Shown here piece by piece: positions 17,016 to 25,546 of a stretch of 33,053 nucleotides of DNA. Location: NCBI GenBank assembly GCA_021151625.1, contig JAGKWY010000034.1:1-33053 (forward strand), written 5' to 3'. Numbering within the stretch: the first letter of the stretch is position 1; each line of letters opens with the position of its first letter. Under the pieces are notes generated by a model. It saw only the letters and a program-made list of their open reading frames with translations, had not been told where the DNA came from and made no database searches. The position numbers and the translations under genes are program-made. This DNA comes from Gammaproteobacteria bacterium (GTDB lineage: Bacteria > Pseudomonadota > Gammaproteobacteria > Pseudomonadales > Cellvibrionaceae).

Positions 17016-19367
17016 ATGAGAACGAAGAAAAAGACGTTATCCGGTTGGCGTTGGTTGGCTGCATCCCTGGCAGCCATGACGCTTTCAGCCCAGGCGCAGA
17101 TTCTGGCCCCGAGTGTGCCGGATTTTGTAAATGCCTCTGTGCATGATCCATCAGTTATTAAAGTCGGCAGTGAATACTATGTATTTGGTTCGCATTTGGC
17201 CGCGGCCAAATCGCCGGATTTATTGAAGTGGTATTCAATCGCCGATGGCGTGAGTGCAACTAATCCGCTGTTCAATAATGTATTGACTGAATTGGCGGAA
17301 ACTTTTTCCTGGGCGCAAAGCAATACGCTCTGGGCGGCTGATGTTATTCAATTGGCTGATGGCAAATTTTATATGTACTACAACGCCTGCAAAGGCGATT
17401 CACCGCGTTCGGCTCTGGGTATTGCCGTGGCTGATAAAGTCGATGGGCCCTATGTAAACCAGGGCATTATTTTGAAATCCGGTATGTGGGGTTTGGCGAG
17501 TGAAGATGGCAGTGTGTACGACGCGCGCAAACATCCCAATGCAGTAGATCCGGATACTTTTTACGATGCAACTGGCAAGCTGTGGATGATTTACGGTTCT
17601 TATTCCGGCGGCATTTTTATTTTGCAATTGGATGCAACCACCGGAAAGCCCTTGGCCGGTCAAGGCTATGGCAAGCGTTTAATTGGTGGTAACCACAGTC
17701 GTATTGAAGGCGCTTATGTGCTTTTCAGCCCGCAGACAAATTATTACTACATGTTTATGTCCTTCGGTGGTTTGGATGCGGCGGGTGGTTACAACATTCG
17801 TGTAGCGCGCTCGCTAAATCCAGATGGTCCCTATCTGGATGCGCAAGGCAACAACATGGTGAACGTAAAAGCCAATGCATCCTTGCCTATTTTTGATGAT
17901 GCGTCTATTGCACCCTATGGTGTGAAGTTAATGGGCAACTTCTTATTTGAGCGCAAACTGGGTGAAACCGGTACAGGTATAGGTACAGGTTATGTATCAC
18001 CTGGCCATAACTCGGCTTATTACGATGCGACAAGCGGAAAACACTTTATTATTTTCCATTCACGTTTTCCTGCACGTGGCGAAGCGCATGAAATCCGTGC
18101 GCATCAATTAGTGATCAATGCCGATGGCTGGCCATTGATTACCCCTTATCGCTACGCTAACGAATCACTTGCAACTGTGCGGCGCGAATTTATCCCGGGC
18201 GATTTCCTCCTGGTTAATCACGGCAAAGATATTTCTGCCACGATTAAAAAATCGCAATTAATCAGTTTGAATTCAACTGGCACTATTACCGGTGCTGTTA
18301 CTGGTAGCTGGACCTTGGTAGGGGATAATCAAGTTGAAATCAATATTGACGGTGCACCGACTTATAAAGGTGTGTTGCTCAATCAATGGGATGAAACAGC
18401 AAAAGCTTATGCGCTGACATTCACTGCGTTATCCAATCAGGGCGTGGCGATTTTCGGTAGCAAACTGGCGAAGAAAACCGATGCACAAATTGTTGCGGCG
18501 ATTAAAACAGAATTGAGCCTTGGTAATACCTCGGCAGTTGCGTCGGATTTAACCTTGCCACTTGAAGCAACGCGCACTGCAACTATTAGCTGGGTTTCAT
18601 CCAATACGGCAATTGTGAGTAATAGCGGTGTGGTAAAACGCCCGCTCAATGGCGCTGGTGATGCGTTAATCACATTGACCGCAACTATTAAGAAGGGCAC
18701 TAATTCAGCCACAAAAAGTTTTACGGTTGTTGTGCGTGAAGAATCGGCGGGCGGTTTGCTTGCGCATTATGCATTTAATAATAATTTGAATGATTCTACT
18801 GGCGTGTTGGCGGCGGGAACGGTAAGCGGTAATTTAATCGGTACTAGCGGCGGCAGTATCAGTTATGTTTCCGGTGTGGCCGGTGCAGCGGCGGTTTTTA
18901 ATGGCAGCAGCGGTGTGCGTTTACCCAATGGCATTATCACCAAAAATACCTACTCGGTATCACTTTGGTTAAACCCGGATCAGCTCAGCGCATTCAGTAC
19001 CACCTTCTTCGGTGCGCGCGATGGCAATTCCTGGGTGAGTTTGTTGCCCATGGGGCATGGTTGGGTGAATGGCAATTCCATGCTCTGGTCCGGCACCGCC
19101 TGGTATGACGCCGGCCTGGGTATGAATATTCCCGTAGGACAATGGACGCATATAGCATTTACCGTTAATAATGGCGCGGTCAATGTTTATGTGAATGGAA
19201 GCAAAAAATTCAGTGGTGTGAATTTCCCCAATGTGTTTACCACCAATAGCGGTGTTTTCTCGCTGGGTGTTAACTGGTGGGATACGCCTTACAAAGGTTT
19301 GATGGATGAGTTGCGCATCTACGAAACCGCATTGACCGATGCCCAGGTGCAAACCCTGGCCCAGTAA
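17016..19367 (+). CDS. Secreted GH43 endo-arabinanase (Abn2-like) with LamG domain
   Basis: Predicted secreted endo-1,5-alpha-L-arabinanase of 783 residues. It has a clear signal peptide: a basic start (MRTKKKT), a hydrophobic core and cleavage near LSAQAQ. The GH43 domain (about 40-390) carries Asp44 in VHDPS, Asp178 in NAVDPDTF and Glu231 in RIEGAY. GSHLAAAKS and SYSGGIF place it with the gene at 560. An Abn2-type small beta domain (about 390-485), one atrophied Ig-like segment (about 490-575) and one LamG-like domain (about 580-783) follow. The Asp-Glu spacing of 53 residues equals that of the paralogue. A strong AGGAG lies before the ATG. A PEP-CTERM protein follows 79 bp downstream and may be cotranscribed. 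Confidence 0.93.
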   Translation: MRTKKKTLSGWRWLAASLAAMTLSAQAQILAPSVPDFVNASVHDPSVIKVGSEYYVFGSHLAAAKSPDLLKWYSIADGVSATNPLFNNVLTELAETFSWAQSNTLWAADVIQLADGKFYMYYNACKGDSPRSALGIAVADKVDGPYVNQGIILKSGMWGLASEDGSVYDARKHPNAVDPDTFYDATGKLWMIYGSYSGGIFILQLDATTGKPLAGQGYGKRLIGGNHSRIEGAYVLFSPQTNYYYMFMSFGGLDAAGGYNIRVARSLNPDGPYLDAQGNNMVNVKANASLPIFDDASIAPYGVKLMGNFLFERKLGETGTGIGTGYVSPGHNSAYYDATSGKHFIIFHSRFPARGEAHEIRAHQLVINADGWPLITPYRYANESLATVRREFIPGDFLLVNHGKDISATIKKSQLISLNSTGTITGAVTGSWTLVGDNQVEINIDGAPTYKGVLLNQWDETAKAYALTFTALSNQGVAIFGSKLAKKTDAQIVAAIKTELSLGNTSAVASDLTLPLEATRTATISWVSSNTAIVSNSGVVKRPLNGAGDALITLTATIKKGTNSATKSFTVVVREESAGGLLAHYAFNNNLNDSTGVLAAGTVSGNLIGTSGGSISYVSGVAGAAAVFNGSSGVRLPNGIITKNTYSVSLWLNPDQLSAFSTTFFGARDGNSWVSLLPMGHGWVNGNSMLWSGTAWYDAGLGMNIPVGQWTHIAFTVNNGAVNVYVNGSKKFSGVNFPNVFTTNSGVFSLGVNWWDTPYKGLMDELRIYETALTDAQVQTLAQ

Positions 19368-19391
19368 TCGGCAAATTAGATACCTCTTAAC

Positions 19392-19415
19392 GGGCGCTAC
19401 TTAATAGTAGTGCCC
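19392..19415 (+). other. Intercistronic hairpin before the PEP-CTERM gene
   Basis: GGGCGCTACT and AGTAGTGCCC pair (with one G-T) around TAAT. It lacks a T-run, so it looks more like an mRNA processing or stability hairpin than an efficient terminator. Confidence 0.45.
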
Positions 19416-19446
19416 TACTTGATTTAGCTGATTAATGGAGTCAGTC

Positions 19447-20037
19447 ATGAAAAAAATAATTGTTGGTTTGTGTTTATCATTCTTTGCCAGTGTTTCCTTT
19501 GCCAGCGTAATTAGCTTTGAGGAATTATCGGGCAATCCAGCCGATACCATCACCGATGGTTATCAAGGTTTTAACTGGGGTTTAATTGGCAGTGTCAGTA
19601 ATACCGAATTCCCTGGCAGCGGTTTTGAAGCTGGTGTTGTTTCTGGTACTAAGGCAGCGTTTAATCAATATGGTGTAGATGCAAGTATTGCCCTTGCGTT
19701 AAATGGTACTTTCGATTTTATCGGCGCTTTTTTTACTGCTGGCTGGATTGGCGATTATTTCCATGAATTAAGTTTTGAAGGCTACCTGGATGGCGTATTG
19801 CTCTATTCAACGAGTTCTTCATTCGCTATTACTGATACCACTGCCACTTGGATTCAACTGGATTGGGCGGGCATAGATCAGTTGAATATTTACAGTAACC
19901 TGGCCGGTTGGGATCAATGGGTGATGGATGATTTTACCGTGGATATTCACGCGGTCAGCGTGCCTGAGTCATCCAGTCTGGCAATGCTGTTGCTGGGTTT
20001 GGTTGGCTTGGTGGTTATACGTCGTCGAAGTGTTTAA
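19447..20037 (+). CDS. PEP-CTERM sorting-signal protein
   Basis: Exported protein of 196 residues. It has an N-terminal signal peptide (MKKIIVGLCLSFFASVSFAS) and a C-terminal PEP-CTERM signal: the VPESSS motif, a hydrophobic helix and the basic end IRRRSV. Such proteins are cut and anchored or released by an exosortase, which is not in this window. The middle (about 25-170) is beta-rich with many aromatic, Asp and Gly residues, and resembles the lectin-like folds common in PEP-CTERM proteins. It may bind carbohydrate, but no family is certain. The start at 19447 was chosen because GGAG lies 6 bp before it; an ATG at 19435 precedes that site. Its position after an arabinanase suggests a role on the cell surface. 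Confidence 0.82.
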   Translation: MKKIIVGLCLSFFASVSFASVISFEELSGNPADTITDGYQGFNWGLIGSVSNTEFPGSGFEAGVVSGTKAAFNQYGVDASIALALNGTFDFIGAFFTAGWIGDYFHELSFEGYLDGVLLYSTSSSFAITDTTATWIQLDWAGIDQLNIYSNLAGWDQWVMDDFTVDIHAVSVPESSSLAMLLLGLVGLVVIRRRSV

Positions 20038-20129
20038 GCCAGCGTTAAAGTTACAAAATTAATTCTGCCACAGGGATGTGGCGTCACCGCAATAAACACT
20101 GTAATCAATTCTGCATAAAATCGTCATCA

Positions 20130-20164
20130 AACGATCATTATTTCTAAATAAAACAATAATCGTT
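20130..20164. promoter_or_regulatory. Dyad in the promoter region of the 20237 gene
   Basis: AACGAT-C-ATTATT (20130-20142) faces AATAATCGTT (20155-20164). The arms are inverted copies apart from one inserted base. The sequence differs from the GntR-type motif. It lies 73 bp before the start at 20237, within the 199-bp gap after the PEP-CTERM gene. Confidence 0.35.
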
Positions 20165-20236
20165 CTTACATATTTCACTCCTAGAGTGGCGCTTGGCTAA
20201 GGGCCAACACCATCAATTCTTGGGGAAAACGAAATA

Positions 20237-21319
20237 ATGCTAATGAATAAGTTTTTTTTAGCAGCGACGCTGCTGGTATCTACGTCGGCGGTGAATGCCG
20301 CCTTTTATGATGATCTGGCCTATTACCATGCGCCCATTCATTATCAGGATACCGATAGCTCCAATTATCCTGCCGAATATATTACCGCGGTAGATTACGA
20401 CTCGGATTGGGCGTCTACCAATAACTGGGATAACCTGGGCACTGGGAACTTGTCGGCGAAGGTGTATTTTTCTGTTACCGAAAGCTGCAGCCACTATTTT
20501 ATTACTTACGGTTTTTTTCATCCACGCGATTGGACTGATACCGCGTTTGATCAGGAGCATGAAAATGATATGGAAGGCGCATTGTTTGTGGTGCGCAAAA
20601 ATGCTTCTACCTATGGTGCACTGGAAGGCGTGATCACGGTTTTCCATAACGATTTTTTCTCTTTCACTCCAGCAGGCAGCCCATTCGTTAATGGCAGTGA
20701 AACTATTGACGGTAGTATTACCTTTACCAATTTCGATGGTTCGAATCGCGCGCGTCTTGCGCAGGAAGCAAAAGGCCATGGCGTAAAAGCCTGGCCTTAT
20801 ATTGGAAACTTCACCGGCGACGCTAATCAAGACGGCATTATTTATTTTCCCTCGCGCACGATTAGTGAAGTGCCTGCTTCGGGTAATGATCGCTCGGTGT
20901 ATTACACCTTGGTCAATATGACCAAGGCTAATGGTTTGTGGTCGCGTGCATTACTGGAGGCGCCGGTTGCAAGCGCTTCGGCGCAAACCTTTAATAGCTG
21001 GGGAAATTTTAAAGGCGATACCGGCGGTGGTTGCGGCGCAGGTTTACCCACTTGCAGCAGCAATTCGGCGAATACTTCCTGGGGTTGGGATGATCAAAAT
21101 GATGGCAATAATTACCGTGGCGCTATGGCGCTGGATCCAATTTCATTAACGGATTATTACTTTAATGGTCTGGGTTCTTTCAGTGTTAAATATATTAACA
21201 ACCAGTTCCTGAAGGATTTGCAAACAGCGGGATACACGTCCAGCAATCTGCCGGCTGGCTTTGCCGGCGAAATGAATTTAAGTCAGTTGTATACCAAACT
21301 GGGTTCAAGCTGCCCCTAG
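20237..21319 (+). CDS. Exported protein of unknown function (Vps62-like pattern)
   Basis: Protein of 360 residues with a signal peptide ending near SAVNA (residue 21), so periplasmic or secreted. Conserved-looking features are YHAPIHYQDT, YPAEYITAVDYDSDW, FFHPRDWTD, EHENDMEGALFVVRKN and VFHNDFFSF. They recall uncharacterised secreted bacterial proteins related to the fungal Vps62 pattern. Clustered His, Asp and Glu residues (HPRDW, DQEHENDMEG) could be a metal or catalytic site. A Cys-rich, Gly-rich loop lies near residues 255-285, with a further Cys near the C-terminus. No CAZy family is recognised. It sits between arabinanases and is followed by a strong terminator, so it may act on the wall polymer or be an effector. 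Start choice between 20237 and 20243 is uncertain. Confidence 0.75.
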   Translation: MLMNKFFLAATLLVSTSAVNAAFYDDLAYYHAPIHYQDTDSSNYPAEYITAVDYDSDWASTNNWDNLGTGNLSAKVYFSVTESCSHYFITYGFFHPRDWTDTAFDQEHENDMEGALFVVRKNASTYGALEGVITVFHNDFFSFTPAGSPFVNGSETIDGSITFTNFDGSNRARLAQEAKGHGVKAWPYIGNFTGDANQDGIIYFPSRTISEVPASGNDRSVYYTLVNMTKANGLWSRALLEAPVASASAQTFNSWGNFKGDTGGGCGAGLPTCSSNSANTSWGWDDQNDGNNYRGAMALDPISLTDYYFNGLGSFSVKYINNQFLKDLQTAGYTSSNLPAGFAGEMNLSQLYTKLGSSCP

Positions 21320-21370
21320 AACCAGATTTTCACTAAAGCAAGATTAACAAATGTACATGGCCTTTTCCCA

Positions 21371-21406
21371 CCCAAAAGTGCAGTGCACTTTTGGGCGGTT
21401 TTTTAA
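21371..21406 (+). terminator. Intrinsic terminator after the 20237 gene
   Basis: CCCAAAAGTGC and GCACTTTTGGG form a perfect 11-bp stem with an AGT loop, then CGGTTTTTT. It lies 52 bp after the stop at 21319, in the convergent gap with arb43A. Confidence 0.85.
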
Positions 21407-21451
21407 TAGGCTTTCTACTTAACTCTGTGATTGAGTCTCAATGTATCGCAA

Positions 21452-22513
21452 TTATTTTTGACGTTTACTTTGGTAAGAATCCAATTCTTTTTCATCTACC
21501 AGCGGCCAGCCTTCTTTATCCCAGCGAATATTTAATATTTTTAATTTCTGCAAATATTTATCTGCTGTTTCATAGGCGTGCAGTACCAAATAATCTTTTC
21601 CATCCCAACTGTAGGCGCTATTGTGGCCAAGGCCGACCCAGTTTTTATTGCCCTTGATTAATAAGCTGCCGCCACCGTCATTCATATCTTTTCCGGCGCG
21701 GTCGATATAAGGACCAGTGACGTTTTGCGAGCGGCCAACAACTAAATGGTAAGTCGAGTTGGCGCCTTTGCAGCAGAGCCCCCAAGAGGCAAACAAATAA
21801 TAATATTCGCCTTTTTTCAGAATAAACGGCGCTTCTATTTCACCGGGACCTGCACTGCTGTTTGTTCCTGTGGGAACCTGGTCGCGTTTAGCGATGCTGT
21901 GCCATTCTTGCGGTTCAGCGGGGCGAGTCCAGTCCGCATTTAATTTAAAAATTTTTAATCCGCTCCAAAAGGAACCGAAGCTCATCCAGGCCTGGCCCTG
22001 TTCATCCTCAATCACGGCTGGGTCAATCGCATTCCAGGCATCGCGGTTGGGCACCGATTGCAACACTATGCCTTTGTCTTCCCAACGGTAGTCGGGTGAT
22101 TTGGGGTCGAGTGTTTTGTTGACGGTGACTCCAATTGCCGAGGTGTTTTTGCCAAAGGCAGAGACCGAGTAGTACAAATAAAACTCGCCCTTGTGCTGGA
22201 TGATGTCCGGTGCCCACAAGTGCCCGTTAAAGCCCGGTGCCGCTGATTTGGCCCATACAGGTTCAGCGGCAAAAGCGCGGTCCGACAATTGCCAGTTCAC
22301 CCGGTCTTTGGAGCTGTAAATGGTAATGCCCGGACCGGTGCTGAACAGGTACCAGGTATCACCTTCACGGGTCATTACCGGGTCGTGTACATCCACTTGT
22401 TTGGCGTTGACCAAGCTTGCAAGGCAGAGCAGGGCACTTACACCTAGCAGTTTCAGGGTGTTGGTAAGGGTTGCATGGGTAACGGCGGGTCTGGTCGGGT
22501 TGGTTGACGGCAT
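21452..22513 (-). CDS. arb43A: Arb43A-type arabinanase (GH43)
   Basis: Secreted arabinanase of 353 residues matching Cellvibrio japonicus Arb43A, an enzyme of arabinan backbone cleavage described as releasing mainly arabinotriose. After a long N-terminus the signal peptide ends at SLVNA (residue 37). The catalytic residues are Asp44 (VHDPV), Asp164 (NAIDPAV) and Glu227 (IEAPF). The published C. japonicus residues are Asp38, Asp158 and Glu221, so the offset is exactly 6 throughout. FYLYYSVSAFGKNTSAIGV and the C-terminal KELDSY segment also fit. It is a single catalytic domain with no binding module. It is transcribed opposite to most of the locus and divergent from the Abf43A-like gene, sharing an operator-like site at 22544-22554. 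The long N-terminal extension before the signal core is slightly unusual. Confidence 0.95.
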   Translation of the reverse strand: MPSTNPTRPAVTHATLTNTLKLLGVSALLCLASLVNAKQVDVHDPVMTREGDTWYLFSTGPGITIYSSKDRVNWQLSDRAFAAEPVWAKSAAPGFNGHLWAPDIIQHKGEFYLYYSVSAFGKNTSAIGVTVNKTLDPKSPDYRWEDKGIVLQSVPNRDAWNAIDPAVIEDEQGQAWMSFGSFWSGLKIFKLNADWTRPAEPQEWHSIAKRDQVPTGTNSSAGPGEIEAPFILKKGEYYYLFASWGLCCKGANSTYHLVVGRSQNVTGPYIDRAGKDMNDGGGSLLIKGNKNWVGLGHNSAYSWDGKDYLVLHAYETADKYLQKLKILNIRWDKEGWPLVDEKELDSYQSKRQK

Positions 22514-22543
22514 TCTTATCTCTCTTGGTCTAATTCTCTCAAT

Positions 22544-22554
22544 ATGTAATATAA
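22544..22554. promoter_or_regulatory. Operator-like site between divergent arb43A and Abf43A-like genes
   Basis: ATGTAATATAA matches TTGTAATACAA at 9 of 11 positions. It lies 31 bp before the arb43A start and about 100 bp before the Abf43A-like start, so one site could control both directions. Confidence 0.45.
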
Positions 22555-22653
22555 TATTAAACTTTAAATAATAACAGTTAACTCCTGTTAAGTTGTCAGT
22601 TGCGATAGTGCTCTTGCGCAGACTGGTACTGCCAGACAGGAATGGGGGAATTT

Positions 22654-23691
22654 ATGAAGTATGGTGCAGGTTTGTCATTGTTGGTGATTTCGCTGGTGTT
22701 ATCGGCTTGTATGCCTACTTGTAAAAATATGCCGCTAGAGGTTGAGCGTAATCCCATTCCCGCGCATACCGAACCGTTTATTCCGCAGCGCGCCGATCCC
22801 TTTATTCATCGCGCGCTTGATGGTCATTATTACTTCATCGCAACTGCGCCCGAGTTTGATCGCATCGAATTGCGCAGCGCTAATTCATTGGTTGAGCTGG
22901 GTAAAGCAGAAGCCAAAACTGTTTGGCGCAAGCACAATAACGGTGCTATGGGCGCTAATATCTGGGCGCCAGAGCTACATTACTTTGATAACACCTGGTA
23001 CATCTATTTTGCGGCGGGCGATGCGGACAAGCCCTGGTTAATTCGCATGTATGTGCTGGCCAATCGCAATGCAGATCCGTTGCAAGGTGAGTGGGAAGAG
23101 TTGGGGCGTGTACATACCGCGCGCGATTCCTTTGCGCTGGATGCAACGAGTTTTGTGCATAAGGGCCAGCGTTATCTGGTGTGGGCACAAAAAGATCCGG
23201 AGGAGAAACTAAACTCTGCGCTCTACCTGGCTAAATTAATTTCGCCGACTCAGGTGGATAAAATTGAAGTGGAAATTTCGCGCCCGGAATTAGCCTGGGA
23301 GGTTCAAGGTTATAAGGTCAATGAAGGCGCGGCGGTGATTATTCGCAACAAAAAAATCTTCATCAGCTATTCCGCCAGTGCCACCGATCACCGTTATGCG
23401 ATGGGTTTGCTTTGGGCAGATGCCGATGCTGACCTGCTCAATCCTGCGTCCTGGCACAAGCTGCCCCAGCCGGTGTTTAGCACCAATGAACACCTGAATC
23501 GCTATGGTCCAGGGCATAATAGTTTTACCCTGGCGGATGATGGTCAAACTGACATTATGGTATATCATGCGCGCGACTATTTAGCCCTGCAGGGCACTCC
23601 GCTAACCGATCCCAATCGCCATACTTATATCCGTCGCCTGGAGTGGACGAGCGAAGGGTTTCCGGATTTCGGACAGGCAAAATCCGACTAA
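22654..23691 (+). CDS. abf43A: Abf43A-like GH43 alpha-L-arabinofuranosidase, lipoprotein
   Basis: GH43 exo-enzyme of 345 residues, predicted to remove arabinofuranose side chains from arabinan. It resembles Cellvibrio japonicus Abf43A, reported as arabinan-specific alpha-1,2. The N-terminus MKYGAGLSLLVISLVLSAC is a lipoprotein signal with lipobox LSAC, so it is likely anchored in a membrane facing the periplasm or the surface. The catalytic set is Asp48 (RADPF), Asp163 (ALDATS) and Glu224 (NEGAA). NIWAPELHYFDNTWYIYFA and YGPGHNSF are typical. I chose the ATG at 22654 because GGGGG lies 5 bp before it and it starts a perfect lipoprotein signal; an ATG at 22642 is possible. A tandem repeat and galM follow, probably in one operon. 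Confidence 0.88.
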   Translation: MKYGAGLSLLVISLVLSACMPTCKNMPLEVERNPIPAHTEPFIPQRADPFIHRALDGHYYFIATAPEFDRIELRSANSLVELGKAEAKTVWRKHNNGAMGANIWAPELHYFDNTWYIYFAAGDADKPWLIRMYVLANRNADPLQGEWEELGRVHTARDSFALDATSFVHKGQRYLVWAQKDPEEKLNSALYLAKLISPTQVDKIEVEISRPELAWEVQGYKVNEGAAVIIRNKKIFISYSASATDHRYAMGLLWADADADLLNPASWHKLPQPVFSTNEHLNRYGPGHNSFTLADDGQTDIMVYHARDYLALQGTPLTDPNRHTYIRRLEWTSEGFPDFGQAKSD

Positions 23692-23696
23692 AACAG

Positions 23697-23741
23697 AATC
23701 GCCTGAAGCAGCAACGCCTGAAATAGAATCGCCTGAAGTAG
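23697..23741 (+). repeat. Three tandem 15-bp repeats between Abf43A-like and galM genes
   Basis: Units are AATCGCCTGAAGCAG (23697-23711), CAACGCCTGAAATAG (23712-23726) and AATCGCCTGAAGTAG (23727-23741), then a partial AACCGAC. The period of 15 keeps frame. In the frame shifted +1 relative to the upstream gene it encodes a Pro/Glu-rich stretch (TESPEAATPEIESPEVEPTT). That frame stays open until a TGA overlapping the galM ATG. Confidence 0.8.
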
Positions 23742-23802
23742 AACCGACAACAAGATCAAACACAATCAACCTAAAACCACTATTAGTGAGAGCAAACAGC
23801 CA

Positions 23803-24870
23803 ATGACCTCGGCAATTACCCAACGTGTATTCGGTACTACGCCCGCGGGCGAAACCGTTACCGAATTTACCCTGACCAATAACAACGGCAGTATCGCCAA
23901 AATAATTAATCTCGGTGGCATTATTACTGAGCTGCATGTGCGCGATAAAAACGGCCAATTGGATGATGTAGTGTTGGGCTTCGACAAGCTTGAACCCTAT
24001 CTGGACGTTGGCCCTTATTTTGGTGCATTGATTGGTCGCGTAGGCAACCGCATCGCTAACGCCACATTCACATTGGATAGTGAAAACTATTCGCTAACTG
24101 CAAACAATGGCAGCAATAATTTGCATGGCGGTCCTGTTGGTTTTGATAAAAAAGTATGGACTGCTGAAGTCTTTGAAAATACCCAAGGTCCAGGCCTGGT
24201 ATTGAAATTATTGAGTGAAGATGGCGATCAGGGTTTTCCAGGTAACTTGAACGTTACTGTTACTTATCAATTCACCCATGACGACGAGGTTGTGGTGGAT
24301 TATTTGGCTACTACCGATAAAGCTACGCCGGTAAACCTGACCCAACACACTTATTTTAATCTCGCAGGAATTAATAAGGGTGGAGATATTCTCGATCATC
24401 AAATGCAAATATTTGCTGATCACATCAACGCGGTAAACGATGCCCAAATTCCAGTGGGCGCACCTATGCCTGTTGCAGGAACACCGTTTGATTTCCGCGC
24501 ACCGCAATTAATCGGTAGTTGCATTAATGCTGAGCACGAACAAATCAAAAACGGTTTTGGTTATGACCATAACTTTTTAATTAATCAGGCTAACTACAAA
24601 GAATTAACATTAGCTGCGCGCGTAGAAGAATCAACGTCCGGTCGTGTATTAGAAGTATTCACTGAGGAACCCGGCGTACAATTCTATTCCGGTAATTTTT
24701 TAGATGGCAGCTTAACTGGCAAAGGCGTCATCTATCAAAAACGCACCGGTTTTTGCCTGGAGCCGCAGCACGCACCTGATTCAATAAATCAGCCGCAGTT
24801 TCCGTCGATTGTGTTAAGGCCGGGTCAGAAATATAAAACACGGACTATTTTTAAATTATTCACAAAATAA
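23803..24870 (+). CDS. galM: Aldose 1-epimerase (galactose mutarotase family)
   Basis: Mutarotase of 355 residues, interconverting alpha and beta anomers of aldoses; here probably L-arabinose released by the glycosidases. Family features are FGALIGRVGNRIANATF, NNLHGG with His108, NLTQHTYFNLAG with the likely catalytic acid His182, and EEPGVQFYSGNFLDG with a likely catalytic base in the Glu288-Glu289 pair. The length is normal. No signal peptide is visible, so it is cytoplasmic. The ribosome site is weak (GTGAGAG, more than 10 bp away), and the start may rely on translation from upstream; an open frame from the repeat region ends at the overlapping ATGA. A strong terminator follows. Confidence 0.93.
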   Translation: MTSAITQRVFGTTPAGETVTEFTLTNNNGSIAKIINLGGIITELHVRDKNGQLDDVVLGFDKLEPYLDVGPYFGALIGRVGNRIANATFTLDSENYSLTANNGSNNLHGGPVGFDKKVWTAEVFENTQGPGLVLKLLSEDGDQGFPGNLNVTVTYQFTHDDEVVVDYLATTDKATPVNLTQHTYFNLAGINKGGDILDHQMQIFADHINAVNDAQIPVGAPMPVAGTPFDFRAPQLIGSCINAEHEQIKNGFGYDHNFLINQANYKELTLAARVEESTSGRVLEVFTEEPGVQFYSGNFLDGSLTGKGVIYQKRTGFCLEPQHAPDSINQPQFPSIVLRPGQKYKTRTIFKLFTK

Positions 24871-24888
24871 TTTCTCAGGATTTAAAAC

Positions 24889-24922
24889 AAAAAAGCCCTT
24901 GACGAAAAACAAGGGCTTTTTT
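24889..24922. terminator. Bidirectional intrinsic terminator after galM
   Basis: AAAAAAGCCCTTG (24889-24901) pairs with CAAGGGCTTTTTT (24910-24922). Runs of A and T on either side allow it to serve galM and the convergent small membrane protein gene. Confidence 0.92.
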
Positions 24923-24946
24923 GTTTGTAGGGGGTATAGCGTCATC

Positions 24947-25138
24947 CTATAAACTAAGTCGAGGCAAGAAGCTGGCTGGCAATATACCAAAGACAACAAG
25001 AACAATCATGATCAACAAAATGATAAATAACACTTGAACAATATTCGCTACTGGAGCTGGTAAAGGAAGCAACGATACCAACCACCAGATAAGCCCGAAT
25101 ATAACCAGATAAATAATCAAATTAACGATCAGAGTCAT
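24947..25138 (-). CDS. Small two-span membrane protein
   Basis: Protein of 63 residues made almost entirely of two hydrophobic segments (about 3-24 and 31-56), separated by LPLPAPVAN. It starts MTLIVNLIIYLVIFGLIWWL and ends in SFLPRLSL. A near-ideal GAAAGGAGAG ribosome site precedes the ATG, so it is a real gene. It resembles the short membrane proteins annotated as the Thivi_2564 family in gammaproteobacteria, whose function is unknown. It is monocistronic, convergent with galM and on the opposite strand to the arabinan genes, so it is probably a stable housekeeping or stress gene. Confidence 0.85.
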   Translation of the reverse strand: MTLIVNLIIYLVIFGLIWWLVSLLPLPAPVANIVQVLFIILLIMIVLVVFGILPASFLPRLSL

Positions 25139-25252
25139 GTTTCTCTCCTTTCAGCATGGCTAAAAATTGATGGACACTGAGTTTGTGACAATAGGAATTG
25201 GTGAAAAGTTCGTGATTTAAGGTGTAGGTCGTCGTTTCAGTTGTGCGGTTGT

Positions 25253-25546
25253 TCAAAATTGTAGATTTATATCCATACTTTTATGCAGAATCCTTACGAT
25301 TAATATCTTGCTGGTAATGCCGGTCCGGTAATAAATGATATGGCTGCCGTGAGGGAATTTACGATATTCCTTGCGGATATATTCACAAGCACTACCAGCT
25401 TCAATGTTTTCAGCTACTAGTTTGAATGCATCATCGAGTTGCTTGATGTATAAATTTCGCTGGACTTTTCCCCACCGTTTTTCGGTAAATCGCGCGATGT
25501 TGCGCAAGTCAGATTTAGCTTCCTGGCTTAGTTGAAATAATTCCAT
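25253..25546 (-). CDS. ParE/RelE-type toxin of a ParDE-like pair
   Basis: Protein of 97 residues with the ParE pattern. The N-terminal helices are LSQEAKSDLRNIARFTEKRW and RNLYIKQLDDAF, then IRKEYRKFPHGSHIIYYR and the end strand ILIVRILHKSMD. ParE toxins inhibit DNA gyrase. Its ATG follows the antitoxin stop with no gap (TAAATG), which implies translational coupling. It is a different subtype from the toxin at 16193. Confidence 0.9.
   Translation of the reverse strand: MELFQLSQEAKSDLRNIARFTEKRWGKVQRNLYIKQLDDAFKLVAENIEAGSACEYIRKEYRKFPHGSHIIYYRTGITSKILIVRILHKSMDINLQF

Noticed and set aside
20258..20830. 190-codon minus-strand frame opposite the 20237 gene
   Set aside because: The plus-strand frame has a signal peptide, start context and terminator; the antisense product looks like low-complexity shadow sequence.
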